Source: Amycolatopsis antarctica (lineage in GTDB: Bacteria > Actinomycetota > Actinomycetes > Mycobacteriales > Pseudonocardiaceae). From it: a stretch of 64,000 nt of DNA. The notes under the pieces are model-generated. The model worked only from the letters and a program-made list of their open reading frames with translations. It did not search any database and was not told the DNA's origin. Shown one piece after another: positions 55,945 to 64,000 of this stretch (its first letter is position 1; the number at the start of each line of letters is the position of its first letter). Where the stretch lies: the NCBI RefSeq assembly GCF_002262875.1, contig NZ_NKYE01000008.1, positions 62,001-126,000 of the forward strand, read 5' to 3'. The translations under genes were made by a program, and so were the position numbers.

Positions 55945-56561
55945 CCGCCGCCTATCCCCCGCAGCCCTGGCACCTCGCCGGCGAGGCACGAGTCTCACTC
56001 TGGCGGATTCCCGCCGCCCGGCTACCGCGGATCCCGCCGGGCGTCACTCCCGCCCGGGTCGCCGGGCGGGCCGTCGCCGGGACCGCGTGGATCGACTACC
56101 AGCCGTCGGGACAACTCGCCTACCGCGAACTGCTCGCCGCTGTGATGGTCCACAATGGACCCCGGCTGTCCGTGTGCATCACCGAGATCTGGGTGGACAG
56201 CGAGGTCTCACGCGCGGGTGGGCGCGCACTGTGGGCGATCCCGAAGGACCTCGCCACGATGGAGTTCGGTCCGGACCGGACGTTCACCGCCGTCGGCTCC
56301 GAGTCCGGAGACTGGATCGCCACGGCGGGGTTCACCATGGGGCCGCGCTCGCCGCTGCGCCTACCCTCGGCGTTCCGGGTCTCGCAGGCGGCACCGGAGG
56401 GCGTGCGGCACAGTCCGGTGACCGCCACCGGCAGGCCCGCCACCGCCCGCGCGGCCTGGCGGTTCAACCCGGACGGCCCGCTCGGGTATCTCGCCGGGCA
56501 CCGCCCGGTACTGAGTCTCGCGCTGTCCGGATTCGACATGCGATTCGGCGCACGGCCGTGA
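55941..56561 (+). CDS. Acetoacetate-decarboxylase-family protein
   Basis: 206 residues of the ADC superfamily: YRELLAAVMVHNGPRLSVCI, and ALWAIPKDLATMEF, the usual ADC-like substrate motif with the Lys. Many such proteins are not decarboxylases but aldolase/lyase-like. GTG overlaps the hydratase stop (GTGA). Confidence 0.75.
   Translation: MTAAYPPQPWHLAGEARVSLWRIPAARLPRIPPGVTPARVAGRAVAGTAWIDYQPSGQLAYRELLAAVMVHNGPRLSVCITEIWVDSEVSRAGGRALWAIPKDLATMEFGPDRTFTAVGSESGDWIATAGFTMGPRSPLRLPSAFRVSQAAPEGVRHSPVTATGRPATARAAWRFNPDGPLGYLAGHRPVLSLALSGFDMRFGARP
56148..56160. repeat. GTCCACAATGGAC variant palindrome
   Basis: Identical to the copy at 45369-45381; inside the acetoacetate-decarboxylase-family gene. 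Confidence 0.4.
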
Positions 56562-58018
56562 CCGCCCCCTCGGCCGAGCCGCGGGTGCTGATCGTGGGTG
56601 CGGGCTTCGGCGGCATCGCGCTGGCCATCGAACTGCGCCGGCACGGCATCGAGGACTTCGTGGTGCTGGAGCGGGCAGGCGAACTCGGCGGCGTCTGGCG
56701 GGACAACACCTACCCCGGTGCCGGCTGCGACGTGCCCTCGCCGCTGTACTCCTTCTCCTTCGCCCCGAACCTCGCGTGGCCACGGCGTTACGCCGGGCAG
56801 CGCGACATCCGCGACTACCTGGCGCGCACGGCGGAACGGTTCGGCGTCCTGCCGCACATCCGCTACGACACCGAGGTCACCTCGGCCGGATTCGACGAGT
56901 CCACCGGTCGCTGGCGGGTCACCACCGCGCACGGGGAGACCTACTCCGCCGGGGTGTTCGTTCCCGCCGTCGGCCAGCTCTCCCGCCCCGCGTGGCCGTC
57001 TATCCCGGGAATCGGCGCCTTCCGCGGCCAGTCCTTCCACTCCGCGGAATGGGACCATTCCTGCGCCCTGCGCGGAAAACGTGTCGCCGTCGTCGGAACG
57101 GGTGCCAGCGCCATCCAGTTCGTACCGGAGATCCAGCCGGAGGTGGACCGCCTCCTGGTTTTCCAGCGTTCGGCTCAGCACATCATGCCGAAACGCGACC
57201 GACGGTACAAACCCTGGCACCACAAGGCTTTCCGGATGATCCCGGCCCTTCAGGGAATCGACCGGCTGGGTTTCTGGCTGTACGCCGAGTTCGCCCAGCA
57301 GTGCCTTTCGGTATGGCAGCGTTTCATTCCGTTGTTCCGCTGGCAGACCGCGCGGCACCTGCGCCGCACGGTCGCCGACCCCCGTTTGCGCGCGGCGCTG
57401 ACACCCGACTACGAGATCGGCTGCAAACGGGTGCTGTTCAGCAACGACTACCTGCCCGCCGTCGGCCGGGAGAACGTCACCCTGGTCACCGAGCGGATCA
57501 CCGAGATCACTCCGGACGGCCCGCGCACCGCGGACGGCACCCTGCACGAGGCCGACGTCATCGTCTACGGGACCGGGTTCGCCGCGCTCGACCTGCTCGC
57601 GCCGATCACGGTCACCGGCCGCGGCGGCATCCCGCTGGCCGACACCTGGCGGGAGGGCGCGCGGGCACACCTCGGCATCAGCGTGCCCGGTTTCCCCAAC
57701 ATGTTCCTGCTCTACGGGCCCAATACCAATCTCGGTGGCGGATCGATCATCCACATGCTGGAAAGCCAGGCGCGCTACGTCCGGGACGCCGTCACCCGGC
57801 TGCGTGGCCGGGTCGCCGAGGTGCGCCCCGAAGTGGAGCGGCGCTGGGACGCCGAGATACAGGGAAGGCTCGCCCGCTCGGTGTGGACCCGGTGCAGTAG
57901 CTGGTACCGCAACAGCCACGGACGGGTGGTGACCAACTGGCCGGGACGCACCCGCGAGTACCGTCGGCGAACCCGCCGGTTCGCCTCGGCCGACTACCAA
58001 ATCGGCTCCCCCGGGTGA
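56558..58018 (+). CDS. Baeyer-Villiger-type flavin monooxygenase
   Basis: 486 residues: VGAGFGGIALAIEL (FAD), the BVMO fingerprint FRGQSFHSAEW (FxGxxxHxxxW), VVGTGASAIQFVPEI (NADPH), and the late IVYGTGFAALDLL. It inserts oxygen next to a ketone or oxidises a heteroatom. It is the last gene of the hydratase operon, so a cyclic or branched ketone intermediate is possible. GTG overlaps the preceding stop by GTGA. Confidence 0.9.
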   Translation: MTAPSAEPRVLIVGAGFGGIALAIELRRHGIEDFVVLERAGELGGVWRDNTYPGAGCDVPSPLYSFSFAPNLAWPRRYAGQRDIRDYLARTAERFGVLPHIRYDTEVTSAGFDESTGRWRVTTAHGETYSAGVFVPAVGQLSRPAWPSIPGIGAFRGQSFHSAEWDHSCALRGKRVAVVGTGASAIQFVPEIQPEVDRLLVFQRSAQHIMPKRDRRYKPWHHKAFRMIPALQGIDRLGFWLYAEFAQQCLSVWQRFIPLFRWQTARHLRRTVADPRLRAALTPDYEIGCKRVLFSNDYLPAVGRENVTLVTERITEITPDGPRTADGTLHEADVIVYGTGFAALDLLAPITVTGRGGIPLADTWREGARAHLGISVPGFPNMFLLYGPNTNLGGGSIIHMLESQARYVRDAVTRLRGRVAEVRPEVERRWDAEIQGRLARSVWTRCSSWYRNSHGRVVTNWPGRTREYRRRTRRFASADYQIGSPG

Positions 58019-58105
58019 CCCGTGACCGGCCCGCCCCGGAGGAGCACCAGCGGCTCTGACCCACCTGGGGGAGGTCACTGCGAGTGTGCTCCGGAACACC
58101 GGACA

Positions 58106-58153
58106 CGCCAGCATATTGGGGCATGTGCGAACGTCGACCCCAAGATGTAGTCT
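58106..58153 (+). promoter_or_regulatory. Two NrdR-like boxes, 32 bp apart
   Basis: Box 1 (58106-58121, core CCAGCATATTGG) and box 2 (58138-58153, core CCAAGATGTAG) both follow the NrdR pattern CwANATNTwG. Start-to-start spacing is 32 bp, three helical turns, as usual for NrdR box pairs. They lie upstream of the nrdA leader. NrdR itself is not in the window. Confidence 0.65.
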
Positions 58154-58157
58154 CTGG

Positions 58158-58250
58158 ACACCGGCGAGGAAAGCCGGCGGGAAACCGCCGGGAGGGTTCC
58201 GCCAACGCCTCGCCGGTGTCGTCGACAGCCAGGCCGTCCGAGGAGAATGC
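58158..58250 (+). ncRNA. Structured nrdA leader, cobalamin-riboswitch-like
   Basis: A perfect 12-bp stem (ACACCGGCGAGG with 58208-58219) encloses a 7-bp hairpin with a GAAA tetraloop (58174-58191) and unpaired GAGGGTTCCGCCAACG. An AGCCAGG motif resembling the B12 box follows (58227-58233). The GAGGAAAGCCGG-core order recalls AdoCbl riboswitches, and Streptomyces class I nrdAB is known to be controlled that way. The match to consensus is partial. A covariance-model (Rfam cobalamin) search would settle it. Confidence 0.5.
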
Positions 58251-58359
58251 CGTGCCCTCACGCCAGTGCGAACGTCCCGGACGGGCGCCTGGCCGGCATC
58301 TCCGCGAGCCCCGTACACACCGTCCGCCCGCCGTCACGGGCTGAGCACCGAACCACCGT

Positions 58360-58388
58360 CTCGCCCCGGTCCACCGTGCCGGGGCGAG
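58360..58388 (+). terminator. Leader terminator-like hairpin before nrdA
   Basis: CTCGCCCCGG pairs perfectly with CCGGGGCGAG around a 9-base loop. It ends 29 bp before the nrdA ATG, inside the leader, and is not at the end of any gene. This is the place of a riboswitch expression platform. Confidence 0.6.
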
Positions 58389-58417
58389 CGGCCGAACGCA
58401 TCCTTGGGAGTCCACGC

Positions 58418-61402
58418 ATGAGCACCGAAGCCGCCCAGCGCCCGCCGTCGACCGCGGATACCGCCGCCACGACGGTGCGTGTCATCCGCCGCGACGGCGC
58501 CGTGTCGCCGTTCGACGCGAGCAAGATCTCCGTGGCGATGACGAAGGCGTTCCTGGCGGTCGAGGGTGGCGACGCCGCGGCCTCGTCACGCATCCACCAC
58601 CTGGTCGCCGATCTCACCGGCCAGGTCGAGTCCTCCCTGCTGCGCCACGCGGGCCCGGACACCGCCCTGCACATCGAGCAGATCCAGGACCTCGTCGAAC
58701 TCGTCCTGATGCGCGGGGAGCACCACAAGGTCGCCAGGGCGTACGTGCTCTACCGCGACGAGCGCGCCAAGGCCCGGCAGGTCGCCGCGCCGACGAAGGC
58801 GGAGGCCTCGATCAACGTCCGCGCCGCCGACGGTGTGCTGCGCCCGCTCGACTGGGGCCGGGTCGCCCACGTCGTCGGTGAGGCGGTCGCCGGCCTCGAC
58901 GACGTGGCCGCCGAGCCGGTACTGACCGAGGCGCGTCGCAACCTCTACGACGGGATCACGGCCGACGAACTGGCCCTCGCGCAGATCATGGCCGCTCGCA
59001 CGCTCGTCGAGCAGGAACCGAACTACTCCTACGTCAGCGCCCGGCTGCTGCTGGACAAGCTGCGCGGCGAGGCCCTGACCTACCTGGCCGGCAGCCCGAC
59101 GCTGGCCAGCCAGAACGAGATGGCGCACCGCTACGGCGGTTACTTCCGGGACTACCTCACCCGGGCCATCGAACTGGAGCTCGTCGACCCCGAACTGGCG
59201 ACCTTCGACCTCGGCCGGATCACCGCCGCGATCATGCCCGAGCGCGACCTCGACTTCGGCTTCCTCGGCCTGCAGACGCTCTACGACCGGTACTTCCAGC
59301 ACCACGACGGCGTCCGGTTCGAACTGCCGCAGGCCTTCTTCATGCGCGTCGCGATGGGCCTGGCGATCCGCGAGGACGACCGGGAGTCCCGTGCCATCGA
59401 GTTCTACGAGCTGCTGTCCTCGTTCCATTTCATGGCCTCCACCCCGACTCTGTTCAACTCCGGCACCACCCGCCCCCAGCTCTCCTCCTGCTTCCTGACC
59501 ACGGTCGACGACGACCTGGACTCGATCTTCCAGGCGTACAAGAACAACGCGCTGCTGGCGAAGTACTCGGGCGGCCTCGGCAACGACTGGACCCCGGTCC
59601 GCGGTCTCGGCGCGCACATCAAGGGCACCAACGGCCAGTCGCAGGGCGTTGTGCCGTTCCTCAAGATCGCCAACGACACGGCCGTCGCGGTGAACCAGGG
59701 CGGCAAGCGTAAGGGCGCGGCGTGCGCGTACCTGGAGACCTGGCACGTGGACATCGAGGAGTTCCTCGACCTCCGCAAGAACACCGGTGACGACCGCCGC
59801 CGCACCCACGACATGAACACGGCGAACTGGGTGCCCGACGAGTTCCTCCGCCGCGTCGAGTCGGACGCCTCGTGGACCCTGTTCTCCCCCAACGAGGTCC
59901 CCGATCTGCACGACCTCTACGGCAACGCCTTCGCCGAGCGCTACCGCGAGTACGAGGCCGCCGCCGAGCGAGGCGAGATCAAGGTGTCCCGCCGGGTCCG
60001 GGCGGTGGACCTGTGGCGCCGGATGCTGACGATGCTGTTCGAGACCGGCCACCCGTGGATCACCTTCAAGGACCCGTGCAACCTGCGCTCGCCGCAGCAG
60101 CACGTCGGTGTCGTGCACTCCTCGAACCTGTGCACCGAGATCACGCTGAACACCGACGCCGAGGAGGTCGCCGTGTGCAACCTCGGCTCGGTGAACCTGC
60201 TCAAGCACGTCACGCCGGACGGGCTCGACACCGAGCGCCTGGAGCGGACCGTCGGCACCGCCGTGCGGATGCTCGACAACGTGATCGACATCAACTTCTA
60301 CACGATCCCGGAGGCCAGCCGATCCAACCTGCGGCACCGTCCGGTCGGGCTCGGCCTGATGGGCTTCCAGGACGCGCTGTTCGAGCTGGGGCTGCCGCTG
60401 TCCTCCGACGCGGCGGTCACCTTCGCCGACACCAGCATGGAGCACATCTCCTACTACGCGATCACCGCCTCCTCGGCGCTCGCCGCCGAGCGTGGCCGGT
60501 ACGAGTCCTTCGAGGGTTCCCTGTGGAGCAAGGGAATCCTGCCGATCGACTCGATGCAGCTGCTGATCGACGCCCGGTCCGGCGACGCGCTCGACGTCGA
60601 CACCTCCTCCACGCTCGACTGGGACACACTGCGGGAGACCGTGCGCACACAGGGCATGCGCAACTCCAACGTCATGGCCATCGCGCCGACCGCGACGATC
60701 TCCAACATCTGCGGTGTGGGGCAGTCGATCGAGCCGCTGTTCCAGAACCTGTTCGTCAAGTCGAACATGTCGGGCGACTTCACCGTCATCAACCCGCACC
60801 TGGTCACCAGCCTCAAGGAGCACGGCCTCTGGGACGAGGTGATGGTCTCCGACCTGAAGTACTTCGACGGCAGCCTCGGCCAGATCGACCGCGTCCCCGC
60901 GGACCTGAAGGCGCTCTATGCCACCGCGTTCGAGGTGGAGAGCAAGTGGCTGGTGGACGCGGCCTCGCGTCGGCAGAAGTGGATCGACCAGGCGCAGTCG
61001 CTCAACCTCTACATCGACTCGCCGAGCGGCCGCAAGCTCGACGAGCTGTACCGCTACGCCTGGCACAAGGGCCTCAAGACCACGTACTACCTGCGTGCCC
61101 GGTCGGCCACGCACGTGGAGAAGAGCACCCTGCGGGGCACCGACGGCAAGCTGAACGCCGTCTCGGCGACCCCGGCCGCGGCGGCCGCCCCTCCGGCGGC
61201 CGCCCCCGCGCCGACGGCATCGGGCTCGCCGAGCCCCTCGCCCACCGCCGCGGTCCCGGCCGCCACCGCCCCGGACGCCGTGCCGCCGGCCACGCCCCCG
61301 GTCGCGGAGCGTCCCGGGCCGAAGGCGGAGGACGTCGACTTCACGGCGACCGACGGGGCCGCCTGCCGCATCGACGACCCGGACTGCGAAGCCTGCCAGT
61401 AG
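58418..61402 (+). CDS. nrdA: Ribonucleotide reductase class I, large subunit, with ATP cone
   Basis: 994 residues. ATP cone at about 20-110 ([18 protein letters not shown]), R1 barrel with LSSCFLTT, the radical Cys in [16 protein letters not shown], and [14 protein letters not shown]. An Ala/Pro-rich linker (about 905-970) leads to the C-terminal redox Cys tail [12 protein letters not shown]. It reduces ribonucleotides to deoxyribonucleotides with NrdB. ATG at 58418 with GGGAG 7 bp upstream. A 16-bp hairpin separates it from nrdB. Confidence 0.95.
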   Translation: MSTEAAQRPPSTADTAATTVRVIRRDGAVSPFDASKISVAMTKAFLAVEGGDAAASSRIHHLVADLTGQVESSLLRHAGPDTALHIEQIQDLVELVLMRGEHHKVARAYVLYRDERAKARQVAAPTKAEASINVRAADGVLRPLDWGRVAHVVGEAVAGLDDVAAEPVLTEARRNLYDGITADELALAQIMAARTLVEQEPNYSYVSARLLLDKLRGEALTYLAGSPTLASQNEMAHRYGGYFRDYLTRAIELELVDPELATFDLGRITAAIMPERDLDFGFLGLQTLYDRYFQHHDGVRFELPQAFFMRVAMGLAIREDDRESRAIEFYELLSSFHFMASTPTLFNSGTTRPQLSSCFLTTVDDDLDSIFQAYKNNALLAKYSGGLGNDWTPVRGLGAHIKGTNGQSQGVVPFLKIANDTAVAVNQGGKRKGAACAYLETWHVDIEEFLDLRKNTGDDRRRTHDMNTANWVPDEFLRRVESDASWTLFSPNEVPDLHDLYGNAFAERYREYEAAAERGEIKVSRRVRAVDLWRRMLTMLFETGHPWITFKDPCNLRSPQQHVGVVHSSNLCTEITLNTDAEEVAVCNLGSVNLLKHVTPDGLDTERLERTVGTAVRMLDNVIDINFYTIPEASRSNLRHRPVGLGLMGFQDALFELGLPLSSDAAVTFADTSMEHISYYAITASSALAAERGRYESFEGSLWSKGILPIDSMQLLIDARSGDALDVDTSSTLDWDTLRETVRTQGMRNSNVMAIAPTATISNICGVGQSIEPLFQNLFVKSNMSGDFTVINPHLVTSLKEHGLWDEVMVSDLKYFDGSLGQIDRVPADLKALYATAFEVESKWLVDAASRRQKWIDQAQSLNLYIDSPSGRKLDELYRYAWHKGLKTTYYLRARSATHVEKSTLRGTDGKLNAVSATPAAAAAPPAAAPAPTASGSPSPSPTAAVPAATAPDAVPPATPPVAERPGPKAEDVDFTATDGAACRIDDPDCEACQ

Positions 61403-61415
61403 CACCGACTCCGTT

Positions 61416-61457
61416 CGTGTGTGGCGCCGGACCGGGACGGATCCGGCGCCACACACG
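61416..61457 (+). terminator. 16-bp perfect hairpin between nrdA and nrdB
   Basis: CGTGTGTGGCGCCGGA and its exact complement, with a 10-base loop, lie in the 80-bp gap. It starts 14 bp after the nrdA stop and ends 25 bp before the nrdB ATG. Likely a partial terminator, RNase barrier or processing site that sets the subunit ratio. Confidence 0.7.
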
Positions 61458-61482
61458 ACCACCGACCTGGAGCGCGACCACC

Positions 61483-62562
61483 ATGACGAACACCGAAAGC
61501 CCGCTCGCCGACACCACCGGACTCGGTGAGATCGAGGTCGGCGCGGAACGCATCAGCGTCGACGACAAGCGGATGATCAACGCCCGCGCCGACGTGAACC
61601 AGCTCCTGCCGCTGAAGTACCGCTGGGCGTGGGAGAAGTACCTGGCCGGCTGCAACAACCACTGGATGCCGACCGAGGTCGCCATGCAGGCCGACATCGC
61701 GCTGTGGAAGTCCGCGGACGGCCTGACCGAGGACGAGCGCCGGATGCTCAAGCGCAACCTCGGCTTCTTCGCCACCGCGGAATCGCTGGTGGCCAACAAC
61801 ATCGTGCTCGCGGTGTACCGGCAGATCACCAACCCGGAGTGCCGCCAGTACCTACTGCGCCAGGCCTTCGAGGAGGCCGTGCACACGCACACCTTCCAGT
61901 ACATCTGCGAGAGCCTCGGCCTGGTCGAGGGCGAGCTGTTCAACATGTACCGCGAGGTGCCGTCGATCTCGGCGAAGGACGCCTGGGCGCTGAAATACAC
62001 CCAGGCCCTGGAGAACCCGGAGTTCGAGACCGGCACGCCGGAAGCGGACCAGAACTTCCTCCGGGCGCTGGTGGCGTTCTACGTCATCTTCGAGGGCATG
62101 TGGTTCTACACCGGTTTCGCGCAGATCCTCTCGCTCGGCCGCCGCAACAAGATGGTGGGCATCGCCGAGCAGTACCAGTACATCCTGCGTGACGAGTCGA
62201 TCCACCTGAACTTCGGCATCGACTGCATCAACCAGATCAAGATCGAGAATCCGCACCTGTGGACCGAGCAGTTCCAGGCGGAGGTCCGCGGCATGCTGAC
62301 CGAGGCCTGCGAACTGGAGATCGCCTACGCCCGCGACACGATGCCGCGCGGCATGCTCGGGCTGTCCGCGCAGCTCTGTGAGCAGTACATGCGGTTCATC
62401 ACCGACCGCAGGGCGCAGCAGATCGGCCTGGCACCGATCTTCGGCGAGAACGAGAACCCGTTCCCGTGGATGTCCGAGGCGATGGATCTGAAGAAGGAGA
62501 AGAACTTCTTCGAGACCCGGGTCATCGAGTACCAGTCCGGTGGCGCCCTCGACTGGGACTGA
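61483..62562 (+). CDS. nrdB: Ribonucleotide reductase R2 subunit, class Ic-like (Phe at radical site)
   Basis: 359 residues of the R2 ferritin-like fold. Metal ligands: Glu in [11 protein letters not shown] (class Ia has Asp here), EEAVH, EGMWFY and RDESIH. The residue four after the first ligand His is Phe (EAVHTHTF), where class Ia enzymes have the radical Tyr. Both changes match class Ic R2 proteins such as that of Chlamydia, which use Mn(IV)/Fe(III) instead. A C-terminal Tyr (IEYQSGG) for radical transfer is kept. ATG at 61483. Confidence 0.93.
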   Translation: MTNTESPLADTTGLGEIEVGAERISVDDKRMINARADVNQLLPLKYRWAWEKYLAGCNNHWMPTEVAMQADIALWKSADGLTEDERRMLKRNLGFFATAESLVANNIVLAVYRQITNPECRQYLLRQAFEEAVHTHTFQYICESLGLVEGELFNMYREVPSISAKDAWALKYTQALENPEFETGTPEADQNFLRALVAFYVIFEGMWFYTGFAQILSLGRRNKMVGIAEQYQYILRDESIHLNFGIDCINQIKIENPHLWTEQFQAEVRGMLTEACELEIAYARDTMPRGMLGLSAQLCEQYMRFITDRRAQQIGLAPIFGENENPFPWMSEAMDLKKEKNFFETRVIEYQSGGALDWD

Positions 62563-62963
62563 GCCACCTGAGGGTGCGGACTCCGGGCACGCTGTTCGGG
62601 GACACCGTTCGGCGGACGCGGGCGGGACACAGGATCGACGGTCCCGTCCGTGTCCGTGCGGACGTCCGGAGCGTCCCGGCCGCACCGCCCTCGTCACGGC
62701 GTTCCGCTCGTCCCCGGTCATACCGGCAGTGGAGGGCTCGTCCCCGCGTGACGACCGCGCCCCCACCGGTGGAGGATCGCGCCCGTCGCCTATTACTTCG
62801 AGTAGTCAATTGATCGCGGTCGATCACCCATTCAGTCGGTAGACACCGAACCGGCCACATGGTGACGTGACGAGGTTCCAGGACCGCTCGTCGGGGGCGT
62901 CGTCATTCACCGTTCCACGTCGGCGCTGAGCTGGCCTAATGCAAACTCGCGAAGAGGTGGAGA
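62563..62963. other. 401-bp intergenic region after nrdB
   Basis: No gene is supported. An inverted repeat TGATCG-N4-CGATCA lies at 62811-62826, in a locally AT-richer part, 138 bp upstream of the next gene, and is a possible operator. No clear terminator was seen after nrdB. Confidence 0.4.
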
Positions 62964-64000
62964 GTGCCCGAACCTGGTACGGCGCCAGGACTGATCGACA
63001 TCGCCCGGCGGTGGGCCGCCAGGCTGGGCGACACGAACGGCGTATCCCTTCCCGCGGACGAACTGGAGTCCGTGTTGCTGGAGGTGGCCAGGGAGGCGCA
63101 CGCCTCCGCCGACCACGCCGGGGCGGCCGCACGGGAACGTTTCACCGCGCTCTACGCCAACTCCCCCGTCGGCATCGCGCTCGCCGACCCCTCCGGCCGC
63201 GTCGCCGAGGCCAACGCCGCGCTGGGACAACTCCTCGGCTGCCCGCCGGAAGCCCTGCGCGGCACGGAGATTCCGAGTCTCGGCGCCGGCGAGCGCAATA
63301 TGACGCAGTTGCGCACCGGGCTGGCGGACCTGCACGGCAACGAGGTCTCGCTGTACCACTCGCGGCTGCTCCTCGAGCACGCCGACGACGGCCCGATGTG
63401 GGTGCACGTCACGCTGGCACGACTTCCGGGAGACGGTCCCGGCCCGGGCTATCCGATGCTGATCGTCGAGGACGCGAACGAGCTGCACCTGCTGCAGGAG
63501 ACGCTGCGGCACCAGAACCTGCACGATCCGCTCACCGGCCTGCCCAACGCCTCGCAGTTCTCCGCGAAGCTGGAGACCTCGATGAGTTCCGGGGCCGACA
63601 CCCAGATCGCCTTGGTGTACCTGGACATCGACGGCTTCAAGGTGATCAACGACGGGCTGGGCGCCGGCGTCGGCGACCAGGTCCTGCGCGAGATCGCGGG
63701 CAAACTGCAGGCGTTGTTCACCACGCACGACGCGTTCGTCGCCCGGTTGTCCGGCGACGGCTTCGCGATCGTCATGGTCGGCGAGCTGACCCCGGCCGAG
63801 GTGGTCGATCTCGTCGAGCAGGCGCTGGCGGACCTGGCCGAACCGGTCTACCTCGACGAGTTCGGTATCGGCGTCAGCGCCAGCGTCGGCATCGTGGTAC
63901 GCGACGCCGCCGAGGGCACGCCTGCCGACCTGTTGCGCGCCGCCGAACTCGCGCTGCACCGAGCCAAGGAGGCGGGCAAGGCGCAGTGGATGCTGTTCGA
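62964..64000 (+). CDS. PAS + degenerate GGDEF protein, truncated by the window edge
   Basis: At least 345 residues, continuing past the edge. An N-terminal helical part (1-50) is followed by a PAS-like domain (about 52-175, RFTALYANSPVGIALADPSG given as two parts) and a GGDEF-type domain from about residue 185 (HDPLTGLPN, VYLDIDGFKVIND). The signature reads SGDGF instead of GGDEF, losing the catalytic acidic residue, so cyclase activity is unlikely. Many such proteins carry an EAL domain next; that part lies outside. GTG at 62964 with GAGGTGGAG upstream. Confidence 0.82.
   Translation, partial: MPEPGTAPGLIDIARRWAARLGDTNGVSLPADELESVLLEVAREAHASADHAGAAARERFTALYANSPVGIALADPSGRVAEANAALGQLLGCPPEALRGTEIPSLGAGERNMTQLRTGLADLHGNEVSLYHSRLLLEHADDGPMWVHVTLARLPGDGPGPGYPMLIVEDANELHLLQETLRHQNLHDPLTGLPNASQFSAKLETSMSSGADTQIALVYLDIDGFKVINDGLGAGVGDQVLREIAGKLQALFTTHDAFVARLSGDGFAIVMVGELTPAEVVDLVEQALADLAEPVYLDEFGIGVSASVGIVVRDAAEGTPADLLRAAELALHRAKEAGKAQWMLF

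Noticed and set aside
45017..58018. Link between the Baeyer-Villiger enzyme and the propane/acetone monooxygenase as one acetone pathway
   Set aside because: The genes are 36 kb apart, in a different operon with acyl-CoA genes, and no MimR-type palindrome precedes the BVMO operon.

Overview
The window is very GC-rich DNA with strong G/C at third codon positions, frequent GTG starts and tight ATGA/GTGA gene overlaps. The family content (mycothiol-dependent-type DinB/MDMPI protein, GAF-ANTAR regulator, DUF222/HNH protein, propane-monooxygenase-type diiron oxygenase, class I ribonucleotide reductase with an ATP cone) points to a filamentous actinomycete, most likely of the Pseudonocardiales. That placement is an inference from families and style, not from a marker gene.

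Layout. 0-9.5 kb: end of a TetR gene, an alpha/beta hydrolase, a GGDEF/HD-GYP cyclic-di-GMP protein, a TenA-like protein, a methyltransferase, a YciO-type protein and a deacetylase/glycosyltransferase with a membrane-anchored partner. 9.5-12.3 kb: a small unknown protein, a YtcJ-type amidohydrolase and a YigZ/IMPACT protein. 12.3-23 kb: a complete soluble diiron monooxygenase locus of the propane/acetone/phenol type (mimABCD/prmABCD), followed by an amidohydrolase, a DUF59 protein and a private GroEL, and divergent from an AcoR/MimR-type activator. A small unknown gene lies between regulator and oxygenase, and two near-identical palindromes flank it. 23-25.2 kb: a lower-GC insert with a DUF222/HNH gene driven by what looks like a leaderless promoter. 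25-35 kb: mixed housekeeping and redox genes, including a tandem fluoride channel pair whose first gene has no ordinary start codon, NDH-2, a GAF-ANTAR regulator, an LLM flavin oxidoreductase and an orphan type II thioesterase.

35.3-42.9 kb: a catabolic acyl-CoA module (SDR, MaoC hydratase, three acyl-CoA dehydrogenases, two more SDRs, TetR). The same palindrome stands in front of both the forward operon and the TetR gene, so it is probably one regulon. 45-58 kb: two divergent operons. The minus-strand operon (MDMPI-like, AtuA/DUF1446, two acyl-CoA dehydrogenases, both subunits of a biotin-dependent acyl-CoA carboxylase, SDR, TetR) resembles acyclic terpene (Atu) or branched acyl-CoA degradation. 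The plus-strand operon carries an enoyl-CoA hydratase, an acetoacetate-decarboxylase-family protein and a Baeyer-Villiger-type monooxygenase. They share a 176-bp intergenic region with a large palindrome.

58-64 kb: nrdA-nrdB with two NrdR-like boxes, a structured leader resembling a cobalamin riboswitch, and a terminator-like hairpin. The NrdB sequence has Phe where the radical Tyr normally is and Glu in place of the first Asp ligand, the signature of class Ic (Mn/Fe) R2 proteins. The window ends inside a PAS/GGDEF protein whose GGDEF motif is degenerate. No tRNA, rRNA, insertion sequence or CRISPR array was found.
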